This document shows positions 7,810 to 17,114 of a stretch of 64,000 nucleotides of DNA, piece by piece. The stretch is from Planctomycetaceae bacterium (lineage in GTDB: Bacteria > Planctomycetota > Planctomycetia > Planctomycetales > Planctomycetaceae): positions 1 to 64,000 of the forward strand of contig PBMZ01000070.1 of the NCBI GenBank assembly GCA_002722955.1. Direction: 5' to 3'. The notes under the pieces are model-generated. The model was not told the origin of the DNA and searched no databases. It saw nothing but the letters and a program-made list of their open reading frames with translations. The position numbers and the translations under genes were made by a program. Position 1 is the stretch's first letter; each line of letters begins with the position of its first letter.

Positions 7810-8538
7810 TTACTGCCGATTCAGCCGCTTCAATCGAATATCCTTGAATTCCACGATCATGCCACGATCGTGAATCTGCAGCGCGATCGCACCACTCGAA
7901 AGTTGACCTTTGGCTGCGTTGTCGGTGAATTCGGCTGACAACTTTCCATTGATGAAGAACTGATAACGATTGCCCTTTGCTAGCACTCGGACATCATTCC
8001 AATCACGCTGCCGGATATCTTTGGTCTCGAATGGGTCTTTAATCCGGCTAGTGGTAATGGATTCGTCTTCATGAATCACAATTCGCGTGCCTCGGGGGTT
8101 GGGGTGTTCTCTCCGTGTTCCGAAGTGAAAGTCCCACGCTCCCAAGATGTTGTCACCGATGCCAACGTGTCCGATGTCGGCATGATAACTTTCAAAGATG
8201 CGTTTTCCTGTTTTGTCAGGTCGAGCGTGAATCTCGATCCCCGTGTTGCCCTTTGTCAGCAAGCGGTACTTCAATCTCAAGTCGAAGTCCGTCAGCTTGT
8301 CGTCTTTCCATTTTAGGTATGAGGATCCGGAGCCCTTGCCAGTAACCACTCCCTTGTTCAAGGACCAGTCCTTCATTGTCTTCGCGGGAAACGCCTTCCA
8401 GCCGGCGAGTGAATCTTGTCGAATCAGTGATTCAAAACCATCTGACTTCTTGTCCGCGAACGTGACTGTGGCAACAGCAACCACGAACATTGCGACGAGA
8501 ACACGGCAGCACTTCATGAGGGGCGCGTCGTTAGACAT
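7810..8538 (-). CDS. secreted DUF1080 (3-keto-disaccharide hydrolase-like) protein
   Basis: 242 residues with a signal peptide (hydrophobic VLVAMFVVAVATVTFA, cleavage near residue 28). The rest is one concanavalin-like DUF1080 domain: FESLIRQDSLAGWKAF near the start, then YRLLTKGNTGIEIHARP, RDWNDVRVLAKGNRYQFFINGKLSAEF and ALQIHDRGMIVEFKDIRLKR at the end. In Planctomycetota such domains are linked to extracellular glycan breakdown; the substrate here is unknown. The start at 8538 has AAGGA upstream and lies 3 nt after the stop of the tetrahaem gene, so the two are cotranscribed. Confidence 0.85.
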   Translation of the reverse strand: MSNDAPLMKCCRVLVAMFVVAVATVTFADKKSDGFESLIRQDSLAGWKAFPAKTMKDWSLNKGVVTGKGSGSSYLKWKDDKLTDFDLRLKYRLLTKGNTGIEIHARPDKTGKRIFESYHADIGHVGIGDNILGAWDFHFGTRREHPNPRGTRIVIHEDESITTSRIKDPFETKDIRQRDWNDVRVLAKGNRYQFFINGKLSAEFTDNAAKGQLSSGAIALQIHDRGMIVEFKDIRLKRLNRQ

Positions 8539-8541
8539 TCA

Positions 8542-10128
8542 CTAGTCCTTCCAAGGATGTTGAATCTTTTCCCAGTAGACATCGAAATCAAACTTTGGAC
8601 TGTTGTCTCCGTCGTGGCATTGAATGCAAAGTTGTTTCTTTGCGGTTTTCTTGTCCAATGCCATTCTCTTGCGCTCAGCAATTACGTCCTCTTGAGAGAC
8701 TTGGCTGCGATCCTCGCTCCAGAGTTCTTCTAGCGCGACGTGTTTTCCATCCCCGCCGCCAGGGCCGTGGCAGTTTTCGCACTGTTGTCCTTTTAACAGC
8801 GGTGTTTCGTCGACGCTCAAGAAGCCACTCTCGAACGGCAAGACTTCCTGCGGTTCCCATCCGGTGACATGGCAACACAGACATTCGGGATCATGAATCC
8901 GAGATATCCAGTTCTTCTCTTGGCCTTCACGACCACGAATCAGGCTTTCATAAGCGTGAGCGTGTTTCGAGTTCTTCCATTTGGCATACGCCTTCTTGTG
9001 ACACTCGCCACACTTAGCCGCGCCGACGAAGTTGGCTCTGGACTCGTGTGGGATCGGTTGCTCATTTTGGGCTAGCTGCATGTCCTCGAACAACTGCTGC
9101 AAGGACTTCATGTGTTCGTACATTTGCGGCGAATCCTCAAACCGCTTGTAATCCAAGTTGACCAACTCGAACCGCAATCGTTGCTTTTCATCGTCGGGAA
9201 AGTATCCGATGACACCTGCGTACTTGCCCTTATGACCAGCCGTGACCAGCATCGTATCGCCAACCATGACAGGGTTGTCGCTAAGCGGATCTTCACTCCC
9301 GCCAGCACTTAAGACGATGTCGAAATCCGCAAACCGTTCGGCTAAGGCTTTCGATTCCGAGAGGCTCGCATGAGACAACAAGACGAGCAAATCAGGTTTT
9401 TCTGCCTTCAATGATTCGACAACCGGTGTCAGCGCCGCCGCAGGCTCTTGAATTTCAATAAAACTGGTGCCGCCTTCAACGAAGGTTTTCTTGACCAAGC
9501 TCTCGCCAAAGATTGCTGTGACTCCAATCTTGACGCCGTCCTGTTCAACCACGTGGAATGCTTTGGGATTGCCTTCGTTATCGCGCGAACCGAAGAACAC
9601 GACGTTGGCGCCAAGGATGGGAATGCTGTCTTCGGGGTTTTCGGGATCGGCTGCAGTCAATGCGATCAATTGGGGGGCTCCCAAGCGCATTTCTTCAGGG
9701 CCCAGTGACAACGCCGCATAGTTCATATCGTTCATGGCGGTAAGCATCGTTTGAAACTTCTGGATGCTTTGTTCTCGACTACGGCGAATCATGCCGCCCA
9801 ATTCGAGGCCCGTGACCGGCCACTTCTTTTCGCGAATTTGTCGAAACAAGTCTGCTCGACGAGAGATGCCCCCCGATTGATGTTCGGCGCAACCACAGGG
9901 CTCCAAATAACCGTGTTGCTCGCCGGTCAAAACGATTGTGAATGCCGGCGACTCCCATCCATCAAACAACGGATCGACGACAACCGGCGGGTTGTGAGCG
10001 CCTGTACCGTCGCCTGGATTACTGGTGCCATTGGGCGCGTCGTTATCGGGACAGCCAACGGCACTCACCATCAGTATCAAACAACAGGTGAGGACAATCG
10101 CTCGCGAAAACGAAATGTGACCGAGCAC
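8542..10128 (-). CDS. tetrahaem cytochrome fused to a metallophosphatase-like domain, lipoprotein
   Basis: 528 residues. Lipoprotein signal ends VSAVGC (about residue 26). The N-terminal domain (about residues 60-335) starts with GEQHGYLEPCGC and GGISRRADL, as in 5'-nucleotidase/SoxB-like metallophosphatase relatives, but I do not see the full metal-binding set. The C-terminal third is a cytochrome c-554-like module with four CxxCH sites: CGECH, CLCCH, CENCH and CIQCH. The product should sit on the periplasmic face and carry electrons; the role of the first domain may be structural. It lies between the DUF1573 gene (141-nt gap with a hairpin) and the DUF1080 gene. Confidence 0.85.
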   Translation of the reverse strand: MLGHISFSRAIVLTCCLILMVSAVGCPDNDAPNGTSNPGDGTGAHNPPVVVDPLFDGWESPAFTIVLTGEQHGYLEPCGCAEHQSGGISRRADLFRQIREKKWPVTGLELGGMIRRSREQSIQKFQTMLTAMNDMNYAALSLGPEEMRLGAPQLIALTAADPENPEDSIPILGANVVFFGSRDNEGNPKAFHVVEQDGVKIGVTAIFGESLVKKTFVEGGTSFIEIQEPAAALTPVVESLKAEKPDLLVLLSHASLSESKALAERFADFDIVLSAGGSEDPLSDNPVMVGDTMLVTAGHKGKYAGVIGYFPDDEKQRLRFELVNLDYKRFEDSPQMYEHMKSLQQLFEDMQLAQNEQPIPHESRANFVGAAKCGECHKKAYAKWKNSKHAHAYESLIRGREGQEKNWISRIHDPECLCCHVTGWEPQEVLPFESGFLSVDETPLLKGQQCENCHGPGGGDGKHVALEELWSEDRSQVSQEDVIAERKRMALDKKTAKKQLCIQCHDGDNSPKFDFDVYWEKIQHPWKD

Positions 10129-10177
10129 TCCTTGCCTCCTTCTGATGTCCGGAGTTCTTCTTCTGCTGATACAGCTT

Positions 10178-10210
10178 AGAAGCCCGGCTTTTTGAAAAAA
10201 CCGGGCTTCT
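10178..10210. terminator. AGAAGCCCGG hairpin, copy 1 of 5
   Basis: Stem AGAAGCCCGG/CCGGGCTTCT enclosing CTTTTT and AAAAAA. It lies downstream of the DUF1573 gene on the minus strand. It belongs to a family of near-identical hairpins also found at 16327, 30788, 47785 and 54016. Confidence 0.75.
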
Positions 10211-10269
10211 CTTGTTGGCTAACGCTTAGCGTTTGATACGCCGAGCCACGTTTTTCGATACCCAACGTC

Positions 10270-11490
10270 CTAGTACGAATTGAAGTACAACTTGAAGAGC
10301 ATCTCCTTGGCGTCGGGATGAGTCGTCTTGATCTGCACGGTGGCATACTTGTCACGATTGAATGCTTTCACCGGCGTACCAGCAGGTACCTCGAAGTTGA
10401 CATCGAAACGATCGCGGTCCTGTGATTTGAACTCTTCATCCCGAGTCACCGTGCACTTGATGAAGGATGGCTCGGTGACGATGGAATCAGGAACGACTTC
10501 GACTGGCTGGCCATCATGCTTTTTGATGTAGAGCATCAGGCCACCTTTTTTTCCCTCACTGGCTTTGAAGCGTCCTAGGTCTGCCACCATGAATTTGTCA
10601 AACCAACGCGTGCCAGCCTTAGCGAAGAATTCCATCGGTCCAGCGCGATTTCCGTAGATGTGCAACGTCAGCGTTTCTGCGTCTTTGACGTCGGTGTGAA
10701 TCGTCAATGTTTTTCGGAAGGGGCCAACTTCAATGGTCGGCTTTACTGTCACTGTCACATCGTAGCCGCATCGTGGTTCTGTAATTTCTTGCTTTTGCGG
10801 AGTTGAACCAGGTGGCAGCATTTTGTTTTCTTCGAGGTCGATTAGTTTTGATAGCTCATTCTTGGGAATAACCTTCCAAGCTGCACCGACGTGCTCGCTG
10901 TTCGATTCGATTTCCGTAATCTCAAAAGCGTCGACGATTTCTGAGTGAAGTGTGCCCGTCAAGGTTACCTCTTCGCCATCAGGCATGGCACCAGTTGGCC
11001 ACTCGGTGTGAGGCCGAATGCGCAACAACTTGCCAACCTTTCCCTTGATGTGCAAAACGACCGTCGGTTGATTCGGGTCGTTGGTGCGCAGCTTCGCTGA
11101 GTGGTGGAATTTCGCCAACGCACTCTTGATCTTCCACGTCAGCGTGATTTCGGTTGATTCGCCTGGAGCCAGCCCGTTCTTGCCAACGCTGCCAACTGTG
11201 CACTGGCAGGTCGTGTCCTCTTGCCGAGCAACAAGTTGCAGCGGGGCTTCGCCTTCGTTGGTAACAATGAAGCTGTGCTCTCCCTCTTGCCCTTGGTGCA
11301 TAGTCCCGAACACATGCTCGGTCGAGTCAAACGAGGCGCTCGGGTGAGGTCCGGTTTTGGACGGAGTCGGAATCAGATTGTTGACCGTTTCCACTTCTGC
11401 TGCATCACCACCGCCGCGGCCCAAGCTGATCACGGCAATCAGAGCGACAATGACGAGAAAGATCACGATCGGAACAGTAGCAGCCTTCAT
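10270..11490 (-). CDS. membrane-anchored DUF1573 protein
   Basis: 406 residues. One N-terminal membrane anchor (VPIVIFLVIVALIAVISLG), then an immunoglobulin-like DUF1573 domain at about residues 50-150: FDSTEHVFGTMHQGQ, FIVTNEGEAPLQLV, CQCTVG, APGESTEITLTW and LRTNDPNQPTVVLHIKG. DUF1573 domains are common on planctomycete cell-surface proteins and are thought to be adhesive or structural. The remaining 250 residues look like further beta-sandwich repeats. ATG 11490 is chosen because GGGGAG precedes it by about 7 nt; an upstream start at 11520 is less likely. Confidence 0.8.
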   Translation of the reverse strand: MKAATVPIVIFLVIVALIAVISLGRGGGDAAEVETVNNLIPTPSKTGPHPSASFDSTEHVFGTMHQGQEGEHSFIVTNEGEAPLQLVARQEDTTCQCTVGSVGKNGLAPGESTEITLTWKIKSALAKFHHSAKLRTNDPNQPTVVLHIKGKVGKLLRIRPHTEWPTGAMPDGEEVTLTGTLHSEIVDAFEITEIESNSEHVGAAWKVIPKNELSKLIDLEENKMLPPGSTPQKQEITEPRCGYDVTVTVKPTIEVGPFRKTLTIHTDVKDAETLTLHIYGNRAGPMEFFAKAGTRWFDKFMVADLGRFKASEGKKGGLMLYIKKHDGQPVEVVPDSIVTEPSFIKCTVTRDEEFKSQDRDRFDVNFEVPAGTPVKAFNRDKYATVQIKTTHPDAKEMLFKLYFNSY

Positions 11491-11614
11491 TCGTTTCTCC
11501 CCGAGGGAATCAAAACTCACACGCTCGGTTGTATCTGATAACTTACGAGATTTTGCGTGCGGTTATTGGAAATCATTGTTGAAACTACCATTTTGATAGA
11601 ACAGCTAGACGCGG

Positions 11615-13999
11615 TCAATCGGCTTTTTTCTCAACAATAGCCCGCATCGCCTCGATCGACTCGTCGGGCAAGTAACGGTCGACATGACCGGCCTTTCGGT
11701 TCAAGGCGTCGAATTCCAAAGCTAGCTTGGCATGGCTCGCGGCTGCTGCCGGAGTCAGCGGGAATTGGGCCGCCAAAACGCGGATTTCTGGGTTGCTGGG
11801 GTACCTTTCGACAGCCATCTCGAAGTGTTTTGCGGCCGACTTTGCCGATTCCGCGGACTTTGTGGCCTCGAAGTGCTCGCGGTACCACTCGCCCAGTTGT
11901 CGGTAGCGGTGAGAGTTTTCGGGGTCGCTGCGAAGAGCCAATTCGGCAAATTCCACGGCTCTCTCGAAGCGAGCCGCTCCGGCGCTGAACGACTTCTTCC
12001 ACTCGCGGTATTCCAACTGAGCCAATCGGTCGACGGGCTCAAGAGAAAACGGGTCAGACGTGTTGGCCATCGTGTAAAATTGAGCCGCCCGGATGCTGTC
12101 ACCCGACGCCATCAGTCGCGAGTCTCCACCGATCGTCAGGGCATTGCGGTTGATCACGGGCACGGTCGAGGTCATCAAGCACGTCAGAAACGCCATCACG
12201 GCGACACCCATCAACGCCATGTTTGGCCATTGATCGCGCAAGGTGATGTCCCCCATTGCTGCCGCCGCTGGCTTGGGTGTTTCCTGCAAGGCCAGATTCG
12301 CCAAGACCAATATCAACACCACTTGCGTAATCCCCGGCATCGCGATGCCGCCAGCTCCTAACAAGTGTACTGTCAGTCCAACTAACGCTGCCATGAGAGT
12401 TCCTGGAAGCAGGAAGTTCGCGTCGAGAGGAACGTGGCGCATGGTAACTTGGAAGCCAAGCATCATCACGAGCCAGCCGATGAAGACACACAGTAGCCGG
12501 GCATCCACAGGAGTTGCCATCAGCCATTGAAAGGCGACGGGGAGTAGAAGTCCGAAGCCGGTTCCTGAGGCGACGGGGCGATAGAGGATGTTTTCTATTT
12601 TCTTGACCTTGTCAGGCGGTTCTTGTGTTGCCGTGTTTGCCGCGAGCTTCCACGCGGCGGCCACTCCAAATGCCAGCAGCAGTCCGAGTCCCAACAACCC
12701 GCCAAGACCCGCGTTGGCCCAAACGTCTAAGAACAAGTTGTGCGGATCGGCCACTTCCTCGCTGGACCCAGGTAGCTTGTGCTTCAGATAGTGCGTGCGA
12801 AAGTTCCCCGGTCCTGTTCCCAACCAAGGTTGATCGGCGATGACTTGTGATGTTGCTGTCCAGTACTCTAGGCGGTACAGCAATGATTTGGGGGCCTCGG
12901 ACCAAACTTCTCGATCGATTCCCCCGCTGATCGCCGTCAAACCAATCACTCCCACAATCATGGTGTTTGCGAAGATGCCAGGGATCAGGAGTTGTCGGCG
13001 CGAGGCTTCGTTGTCTTCCGGATTGGGTTGTTCTTCACGGCTCCGTTTCAGCCGCCATTGGAGTGTCGTCAGCAAGGTGATGGCCGCGAAAAAGGCGACC
13101 AACGATGTTCGGCTTTTGGTCAGCACAAGACAGAAACCAACAACGAGGACCGCGAGACTCGTCCACACAATCGCTTTCTTGTCGCTTAGCTTACCGCGAC
13201 GAAGTGCGGAGATGCTTGACCACAACATCCCGCACAACACAACAAGCCATGCCACCAAGAAGCCCGCAAACGAGTTCGCCAAGGCGAATAGCCCAAACGG
13301 CTCGCGGCTGTTCTTCAATCGCTGCTCCCACAGCATTCGCGAACGGCCCTCAAGCGGAATCCCCTGGCTTTGGAATTCGCGCAGGATTTCACTTCTGCGA
13401 GCCTCCCGAGCGGACGCCGACATTGGTGCGACGTCGAGCATGTCGAATTCTTTCCGCAGCGCTTCGTATTCAGAATGAACGCTGGGGTACCAAACGTAGT
13501 GTTGCCAGATGCCAAGGCCACTCAGCGAGACCGCGACCGCGGCAAATGATACGATCATGGAACGAATCGCCCGATGATTCAGTACATGCCGTGCGATGAA
13601 GAATAAGATGCCCAGCCCGATCCATTCCCAAATCAGGTTTAGTGCCGATCGCCGGTCTCCTTGTCCAAGCACGATATGCAAACCCGAAGCGGTTTGGGCG
13701 AGAACCAAAATCGTCAACGCCCATTCCACTCGGCCCCATTTCCATTGGTTCTCTGCCGAGCGAAGTCGGGTCCAAGTCCAAAACACAGCCAAGAACAACC
13801 AAAGCTGAACAATCCAAAGCGTCTCGCCCAGCCCAGCGGATTCGACTGGCAAGACCCACCGAGCCGCGATCAGCGCAGACGTGATCCAACAAAGCACACC
13901 GGCCAGCGGATCGGCGCTCACCGAATTTGCTGACGATGCGATTCTGGTCTTGTCCAGCTTATCGTGCCGGCGTGGTTTATTCTTCTTGGGCATACGCAC
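11615..13999 (-). CDS. O-antigen-ligase-like membrane protein with TPR tail
   Basis: 794 residues. About eleven or twelve hydrophobic helices cover residues 30-590. The Wzy_C / O-antigen ligase signature lies in a loop: WLGTGPGNFRTHYL, then ADPHNLFLDVWANAGLGGLLGL. After the last helix there is a periplasmic or cytoplasmic TPR-like tail of about 180 residues (FERAVEFAELALRSDPENSHRYRQLGEWYREH...KHFEMAVERYPSNPEIRVLA). Proteins of this form ligate or polymerise envelope polysaccharide, but many planctomycete members are uncharacterised. It lies upstream of the DUF1573 gene on the same strand, 124 nt apart. Confidence 0.85.
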   Translation of the reverse strand: MRMPKKNKPRRHDKLDKTRIASSANSVSADPLAGVLCWITSALIAARWVLPVESAGLGETLWIVQLWLFLAVFWTWTRLRSAENQWKWGRVEWALTILVLAQTASGLHIVLGQGDRRSALNLIWEWIGLGILFFIARHVLNHRAIRSMIVSFAAVAVSLSGLGIWQHYVWYPSVHSEYEALRKEFDMLDVAPMSASAREARRSEILREFQSQGIPLEGRSRMLWEQRLKNSREPFGLFALANSFAGFLVAWLVVLCGMLWSSISALRRGKLSDKKAIVWTSLAVLVVGFCLVLTKSRTSLVAFFAAITLLTTLQWRLKRSREEQPNPEDNEASRRQLLIPGIFANTMIVGVIGLTAISGGIDREVWSEAPKSLLYRLEYWTATSQVIADQPWLGTGPGNFRTHYLKHKLPGSSEEVADPHNLFLDVWANAGLGGLLGLGLLLAFGVAAAWKLAANTATQEPPDKVKKIENILYRPVASGTGFGLLLPVAFQWLMATPVDARLLCVFIGWLVMMLGFQVTMRHVPLDANFLLPGTLMAALVGLTVHLLGAGGIAMPGITQVVLILVLANLALQETPKPAAAAMGDITLRDQWPNMALMGVAVMAFLTCLMTSTVPVINRNALTIGGDSRLMASGDSIRAAQFYTMANTSDPFSLEPVDRLAQLEYREWKKSFSAGAARFERAVEFAELALRSDPENSHRYRQLGEWYREHFEATKSAESAKSAAKHFEMAVERYPSNPEIRVLAAQFPLTPAAAASHAKLALEFDALNRKAGHVDRYLPDESIEAMRAIVEKKAD

Positions 14000-14057
14000 T
14001 TATTCTTGGTGATTATCCAAACGGCGAGAGACAGGAATACTTAAATGTTTAAAAAAA

Positions 14058-14159
14058 TGAATGTCCAATGTCGAACAAGGAATGTGCAAGTATGAAGTGA
14101 GGTCCTGAAATGAGTCTTACTTCGTCCTTGGACATTCCTTGTTCGACATTGGACATTCA
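14058..14159. repeat. inverted repeat, TGAATGTCCAATGTCGAAC family
   Basis: Arms 14058-14085 and 14132-14159 are perfect reverse complements over 28 bp, separated by 46 bp. It lies between the start of the ligase-like gene and the end of the DUF3467 gene, so outside coding sequence. The whole gap 14000-14277 holds this element and the DUF3467 terminator and nothing else visible. Confidence 0.9.
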
Positions 14160-14197
14160 ATTCTAACCCAACGTCAACCCGACCCACCGCGCATAAA

Positions 14198-14227
14198 GAA
14201 AGCCACCTCCAGTAGAAAGTGGCTTTC
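14198..14227 (-). terminator. terminator of the DUF3467 gene
   Basis: Stem GAAAGCCAC/GTGGCTTTC with a 12-nt loop; on the minus strand it is followed by TTTATG. It lies 50 nt downstream of the DUF3467 stop codon. Confidence 0.7.
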
Positions 14228-14277
14228 CGAATCGATTCGGATTCTTGGGTCTTTTTGCCCCCTTTATGCCCGCTGCC

Positions 14278-14646
14278 TTATTTGGCAACAACGCGACGAC
14301 GAACGTCGGTTTCGAGGACACCAAAGGCTTGCTCATGACGTTGCAACGACATCGAAAGAGCACTCAACAGGCGCTTGGCCGTGAAGTGATTCATGATGAT
14401 TCGTTGTCCGACATTCACAGTGATCTCGCCGGGAGCGTAAGGATTCGGATTCAAACCGAGGTCCAAGATCAGCTCTTCGGGAGTGCTGGAAACGCGGCAA
14501 AAGTTAGCATAGCCGGCCGAAACCGTGGAGTCGTCCACTTTCAACGTTTGAGTAGCCTGTGCTTGGGCTTCCTCGTTGGCCGCGGCTTCTTCTTGCGGGG
14601 CTTCTTCGACGGCAACGTTTCCTTCGTTCTTTTCTTCTTTCGCCAC
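14278..14646 (-). CDS. DUF3467 protein
   Basis: 122 residues, cytoplasmic. The first 35 residues are Glu/Ala-rich and low in complexity. The DUF3467 domain follows: [22 protein letters not shown], then [31 protein letters not shown]. The family is widespread in Planctomycetota, Bacteroidota and others and has no established function. It has its own promoter region and terminator and seems to be a single-gene unit. Confidence 0.9.
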   Translation of the reverse strand: MAKEEKNEGNVAVEEAPQEEAAANEEAQAQATQTLKVDDSTVSAGYANFCRVSSTPEELILDLGLNPNPYAPGEITVNVGQRIIMNHFTAKRLLSALSMSLQRHEQAFGVLETDVRRRVVAK

Positions 14647-14811
14647 TGATGACTCTCCTTACAAAAACCGTCCTTGCTGTAAGAGACGCCAGCCTGGGGC
14701 AGCTAACGTCATGACTGAGGCGAATCATATTGACCCCACCCAATTTGTCAACAGGATGTGGCAGAATCTGCCGGTGAATCCACCGATTCGACACGGTAGT
14801 GTTACAGATTG

Positions 14812-14865
14812 GCGTAGCTGCCGTCGCCAGGCGGCGGATGTCCACGCTCTGGTGAGCGTAGCTAC
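14812..14865. repeat. imperfect inverted repeat ending in GTAGCTAC
   Basis: GCGTAGCTGCCGTCGCCAGG pairs imperfectly with CGCTCTGGTGAGCGTAGCTAC. It is weaker than the other paired-arm elements in the window. It lies just downstream of the cfa stop codon. The rest of the gap 14647-14877 shows nothing else. Confidence 0.4.
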
Positions 14866-14877
14866 ATCAACGTACCA

Positions 14878-16146
14878 CTACACGGCCACATCGTGGAAGC
14901 ATCGCGGCTTGGCCAAGTGCATTTGCACGACGCCCACGGCTCGCTCCAAGAAAGCGGCCTCGCAATAGCACAGGTAGTATTCCCACAAGCGAATGAAGTT
15001 GTCGGAATAGCCAAGCTGCCGCACATCACTAATCCGGTCAAAGAACCGCTGCCGCCAATGATTCAGCGTCTGAGCGTAATGTTGTGCGAAGTCCTCGAGA
15101 TGAACCATCCGCATGTCGGTTGATCGCGTCACGGACTCGTTCATGGCGGTCACTGAAACCAAGCAGCCGCCCGGGAAAATATACCTCTGAATAAAATCAC
15201 AAGACTTGAGGTACTGTTGATAGCGCTGCTCGCTCATCGTGATGCCTTGCAGCACCATCATGCCGTCGGGTTTGAGTAATTCGCTGCATTTCCCGAAATA
15301 AGTATCAAAGTAACGGTGACCGACAGCTTCGATCATCTCGATCGAGACCAGTTTGTCGAACTGTCCCGTCAAGTCGCGATAGTCATCCAACAAAATCGTA
15401 ATGCGATCCTCGAGACCCTCCGCTTTGATTTTTTCGGAGGCAAACTTGTATTGCTCGTTCGAAATGGTTGTCGTCGTGATGCGGCAACCGTAAGTCTTCG
15501 CGGCGTGAATCGCGAAGCCGCCCCAGCCAGTGCCGATTTCGCAGACGTGATCGGTTGGTTTCAAATCCAACTTGCGGCAAATCCGATCGAGCTTCTCGAC
15601 CGATGCTTCTTGAAGCGTACTTTCGGGACTCTCGAAAATCCCTGACGAATACGTCATCGTCTCGTCAAGAAACAATGAGTAAAAGTCATTGCCCAGGTCA
15701 TAATGAGCGTGAATGTTGTTGCGGCTGCCGTCTTTGGAATTCTCGCGGACTTCGTGCCATCGGCGAGCAATCCAGCGGCCCAGCGTTGACAACGGGCCCT
15801 CGATCTCGTCGCCCAATTCGCGATTGCGAATGAAGATTCGGACCAGTGAGATTAGATCGTCACATGACCACTCACCGAGCACATAAGACTCGGCCACTCC
15901 GATACTGCCGCCTAATGCTAACCGTCGATAAAAACGCGGGGAGTGAACATTGATGGTGGCTTGGCAGTCAGTACTAGATAGATCACCGAGTTGCCACTTT
16001 TGTCCTTCATCGATAATCGTCAGGCCACCGTCGCGCAGATTGGCCAACTTTTCGAGCAGCTTTTTTCGAGCCGTACGTTCCAGCCAGGTCGGTCCACTCT
16101 TCACGACGTCTAGGGTCGTTGTTTGAGGGACGATTGTTTCAGCCAT
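14878..16146 (-). CDS. cfa: cyclopropane-fatty-acyl-phospholipid synthase family methyltransferase
   Basis: 422 residues, close to the usual length of the family. The enzyme transfers a methylene group from SAM to the double bond of unsaturated acyl chains in membrane phospholipid. N-terminal lipid-binding domain about residues 30-130; NIHAHYDLGNDFYSLFLDETMTYSSGIF; SAM motif I VCEIGTGWGGFAIHAA (about 200-215); SIEMIEAVGHRYF; QRYIFPGGCLVSV; and a C-terminal WRQRFF and YYLCYCEAAFLER. All main family landmarks are present. It is divergent from the methyltransferase gene at 16384. Confidence 0.93.
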   Translation of the reverse strand: MAETIVPQTTTLDVVKSGPTWLERTARKKLLEKLANLRDGGLTIIDEGQKWQLGDLSSTDCQATINVHSPRFYRRLALGGSIGVAESYVLGEWSCDDLISLVRIFIRNRELGDEIEGPLSTLGRWIARRWHEVRENSKDGSRNNIHAHYDLGNDFYSLFLDETMTYSSGIFESPESTLQEASVEKLDRICRKLDLKPTDHVCEIGTGWGGFAIHAAKTYGCRITTTTISNEQYKFASEKIKAEGLEDRITILLDDYRDLTGQFDKLVSIEMIEAVGHRYFDTYFGKCSELLKPDGMMVLQGITMSEQRYQQYLKSCDFIQRYIFPGGCLVSVTAMNESVTRSTDMRMVHLEDFAQHYAQTLNHWRQRFFDRISDVRQLGYSDNFIRLWEYYLCYCEAAFLERAVGVVQMHLAKPRCFHDVAV

Positions 16147-16326
16147 CGGAGATCGACTTCCGTGATGTCAGTGAATCAGGGTGAGGAGAAGCCCGCGTCG
16201 CGAAACGACATCTCGAATTATAGGCATCGAGGTCGCCTACGTGTAGGAATTTACGGTCTCGATCACAGTTGTCAAGTGGCTGCCAACGGTTCGGTAGTTT
16301 AGGTAGAGTGGTGCGGTTTGCTTGTC

Positions 16327-16359
16327 AGAAGCCCCGCTTTTTCAAAAAGCCGGGCTTCT
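16327..16359. repeat. AGAAGCCCCG hairpin, copy 2 of 5, between divergent genes
   Basis: Same family as the copies at 10178, 30788, 47785 and 54016, with one mismatch (CCCCG against CCGGG). Unlike the others it lies in the 5' region of a gene: 25 nt before the methyltransferase start and downstream of no gene. A terminator role is therefore doubtful here; it may act as attenuator or be a mobile or duplicated copy. Confidence 0.75.
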
Positions 16360-16383
16360 TTTCCCGAATAACGGAGTTTGAAG

Positions 16384-17114
16384 ATGATGAACATCACGCC
16401 CGAGTCCGAAAACGATGCCGTCAAGCGAACGCTCGAGGCGTCGTATTGCCCGGGCCCATCAAGCAAGCTCGCGAGTTGCAGGACAAGTTCCTACTTGAGC
16501 AATTGCAGCCTGGACCATTTAAGATCGCCGACATCGGATGGGGCAACGGATACCACGCCGATTTGTTTTCAGCCGTCTGTGAACTCTATCACGGCTTCGA
16601 GATCTCGCCACAGATCGCACAAACGGCGCGTGAACTTTGGATGACAAATGGTATTGAGAACGCGGAAATCTTCGACGGCGATGTCGCTGCCGTATCGCTT
16701 TCTCGGGACTTCTATGATTTCGTGTTTTGCTTGTACTTCACACCGGGAAACTTGCGGGACAAATCCGATGATCTGGCGATGTACAATGACGAGTACCTCG
16801 ACCAAAACCCACAGTTCATTCGAATCTTGTCGCAGTTCTACGAGGCAATCAAGCCGGGCGGATCGATGTATCTAACGATCTATCAAGACGTGCCCGAGGC
16901 CGAAGCAGCGCAATACGATTACTACGAAAACACCGGGCAAAACGTGGCAACACCGCCGGGATCACGATTTGTGGCGACCAAGGAAGGCTTTTGGTCCGTA
17001 CGTTTTACAAAAGACAGTTTGCTGTCGAATTTGTCGGCGTTTGGCATCGATTCGAGTGCAGTCATCTTCAACGAATTGAACGAGATCTCGTGGCTGGTCG
17101 AGGTCAAGAAATAG
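16384..17114 (+). pseudogene. class I SAM methyltransferase with apparent -1 frameshift near its start
   Basis: From ATG 16384 (preceded by CGGAG) the frame reads MMNITPESENDAVKRTLEASYCPGP and then loses sense; the -1 frame from about 16455 continues PIKQARELQDKFLLEQLQPGPF and runs to a stop at 17114. Joined, this gives about 243 residues: SAM motif I IADIGWGNGYHADLF, DGDVAAVSLSRDFYDFVFCLYF, a region like motif post-I, and LSQFYEAIKPGGSMYLTIYQ. The break is at GGGCCCATC, where a single C lost from a CCCC run would explain it. It may be an assembly error or a true mutation; alternatively a TTG at 16446 starts a slightly shorter protein. Substrate unknown. Confidence 0.6.

Noticed and set aside
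14576-14968. Plus-strand reading frame opposite DUF3467 and the cfa end
   Set aside because: It is antisense to two well-supported genes and its product is low in complexity.
16384-16470. Programmed -1 frameshift in the methyltransferase gene
   Set aside because: There is no heptameric slippery site with a following stem; a lost base in a C run is simpler.
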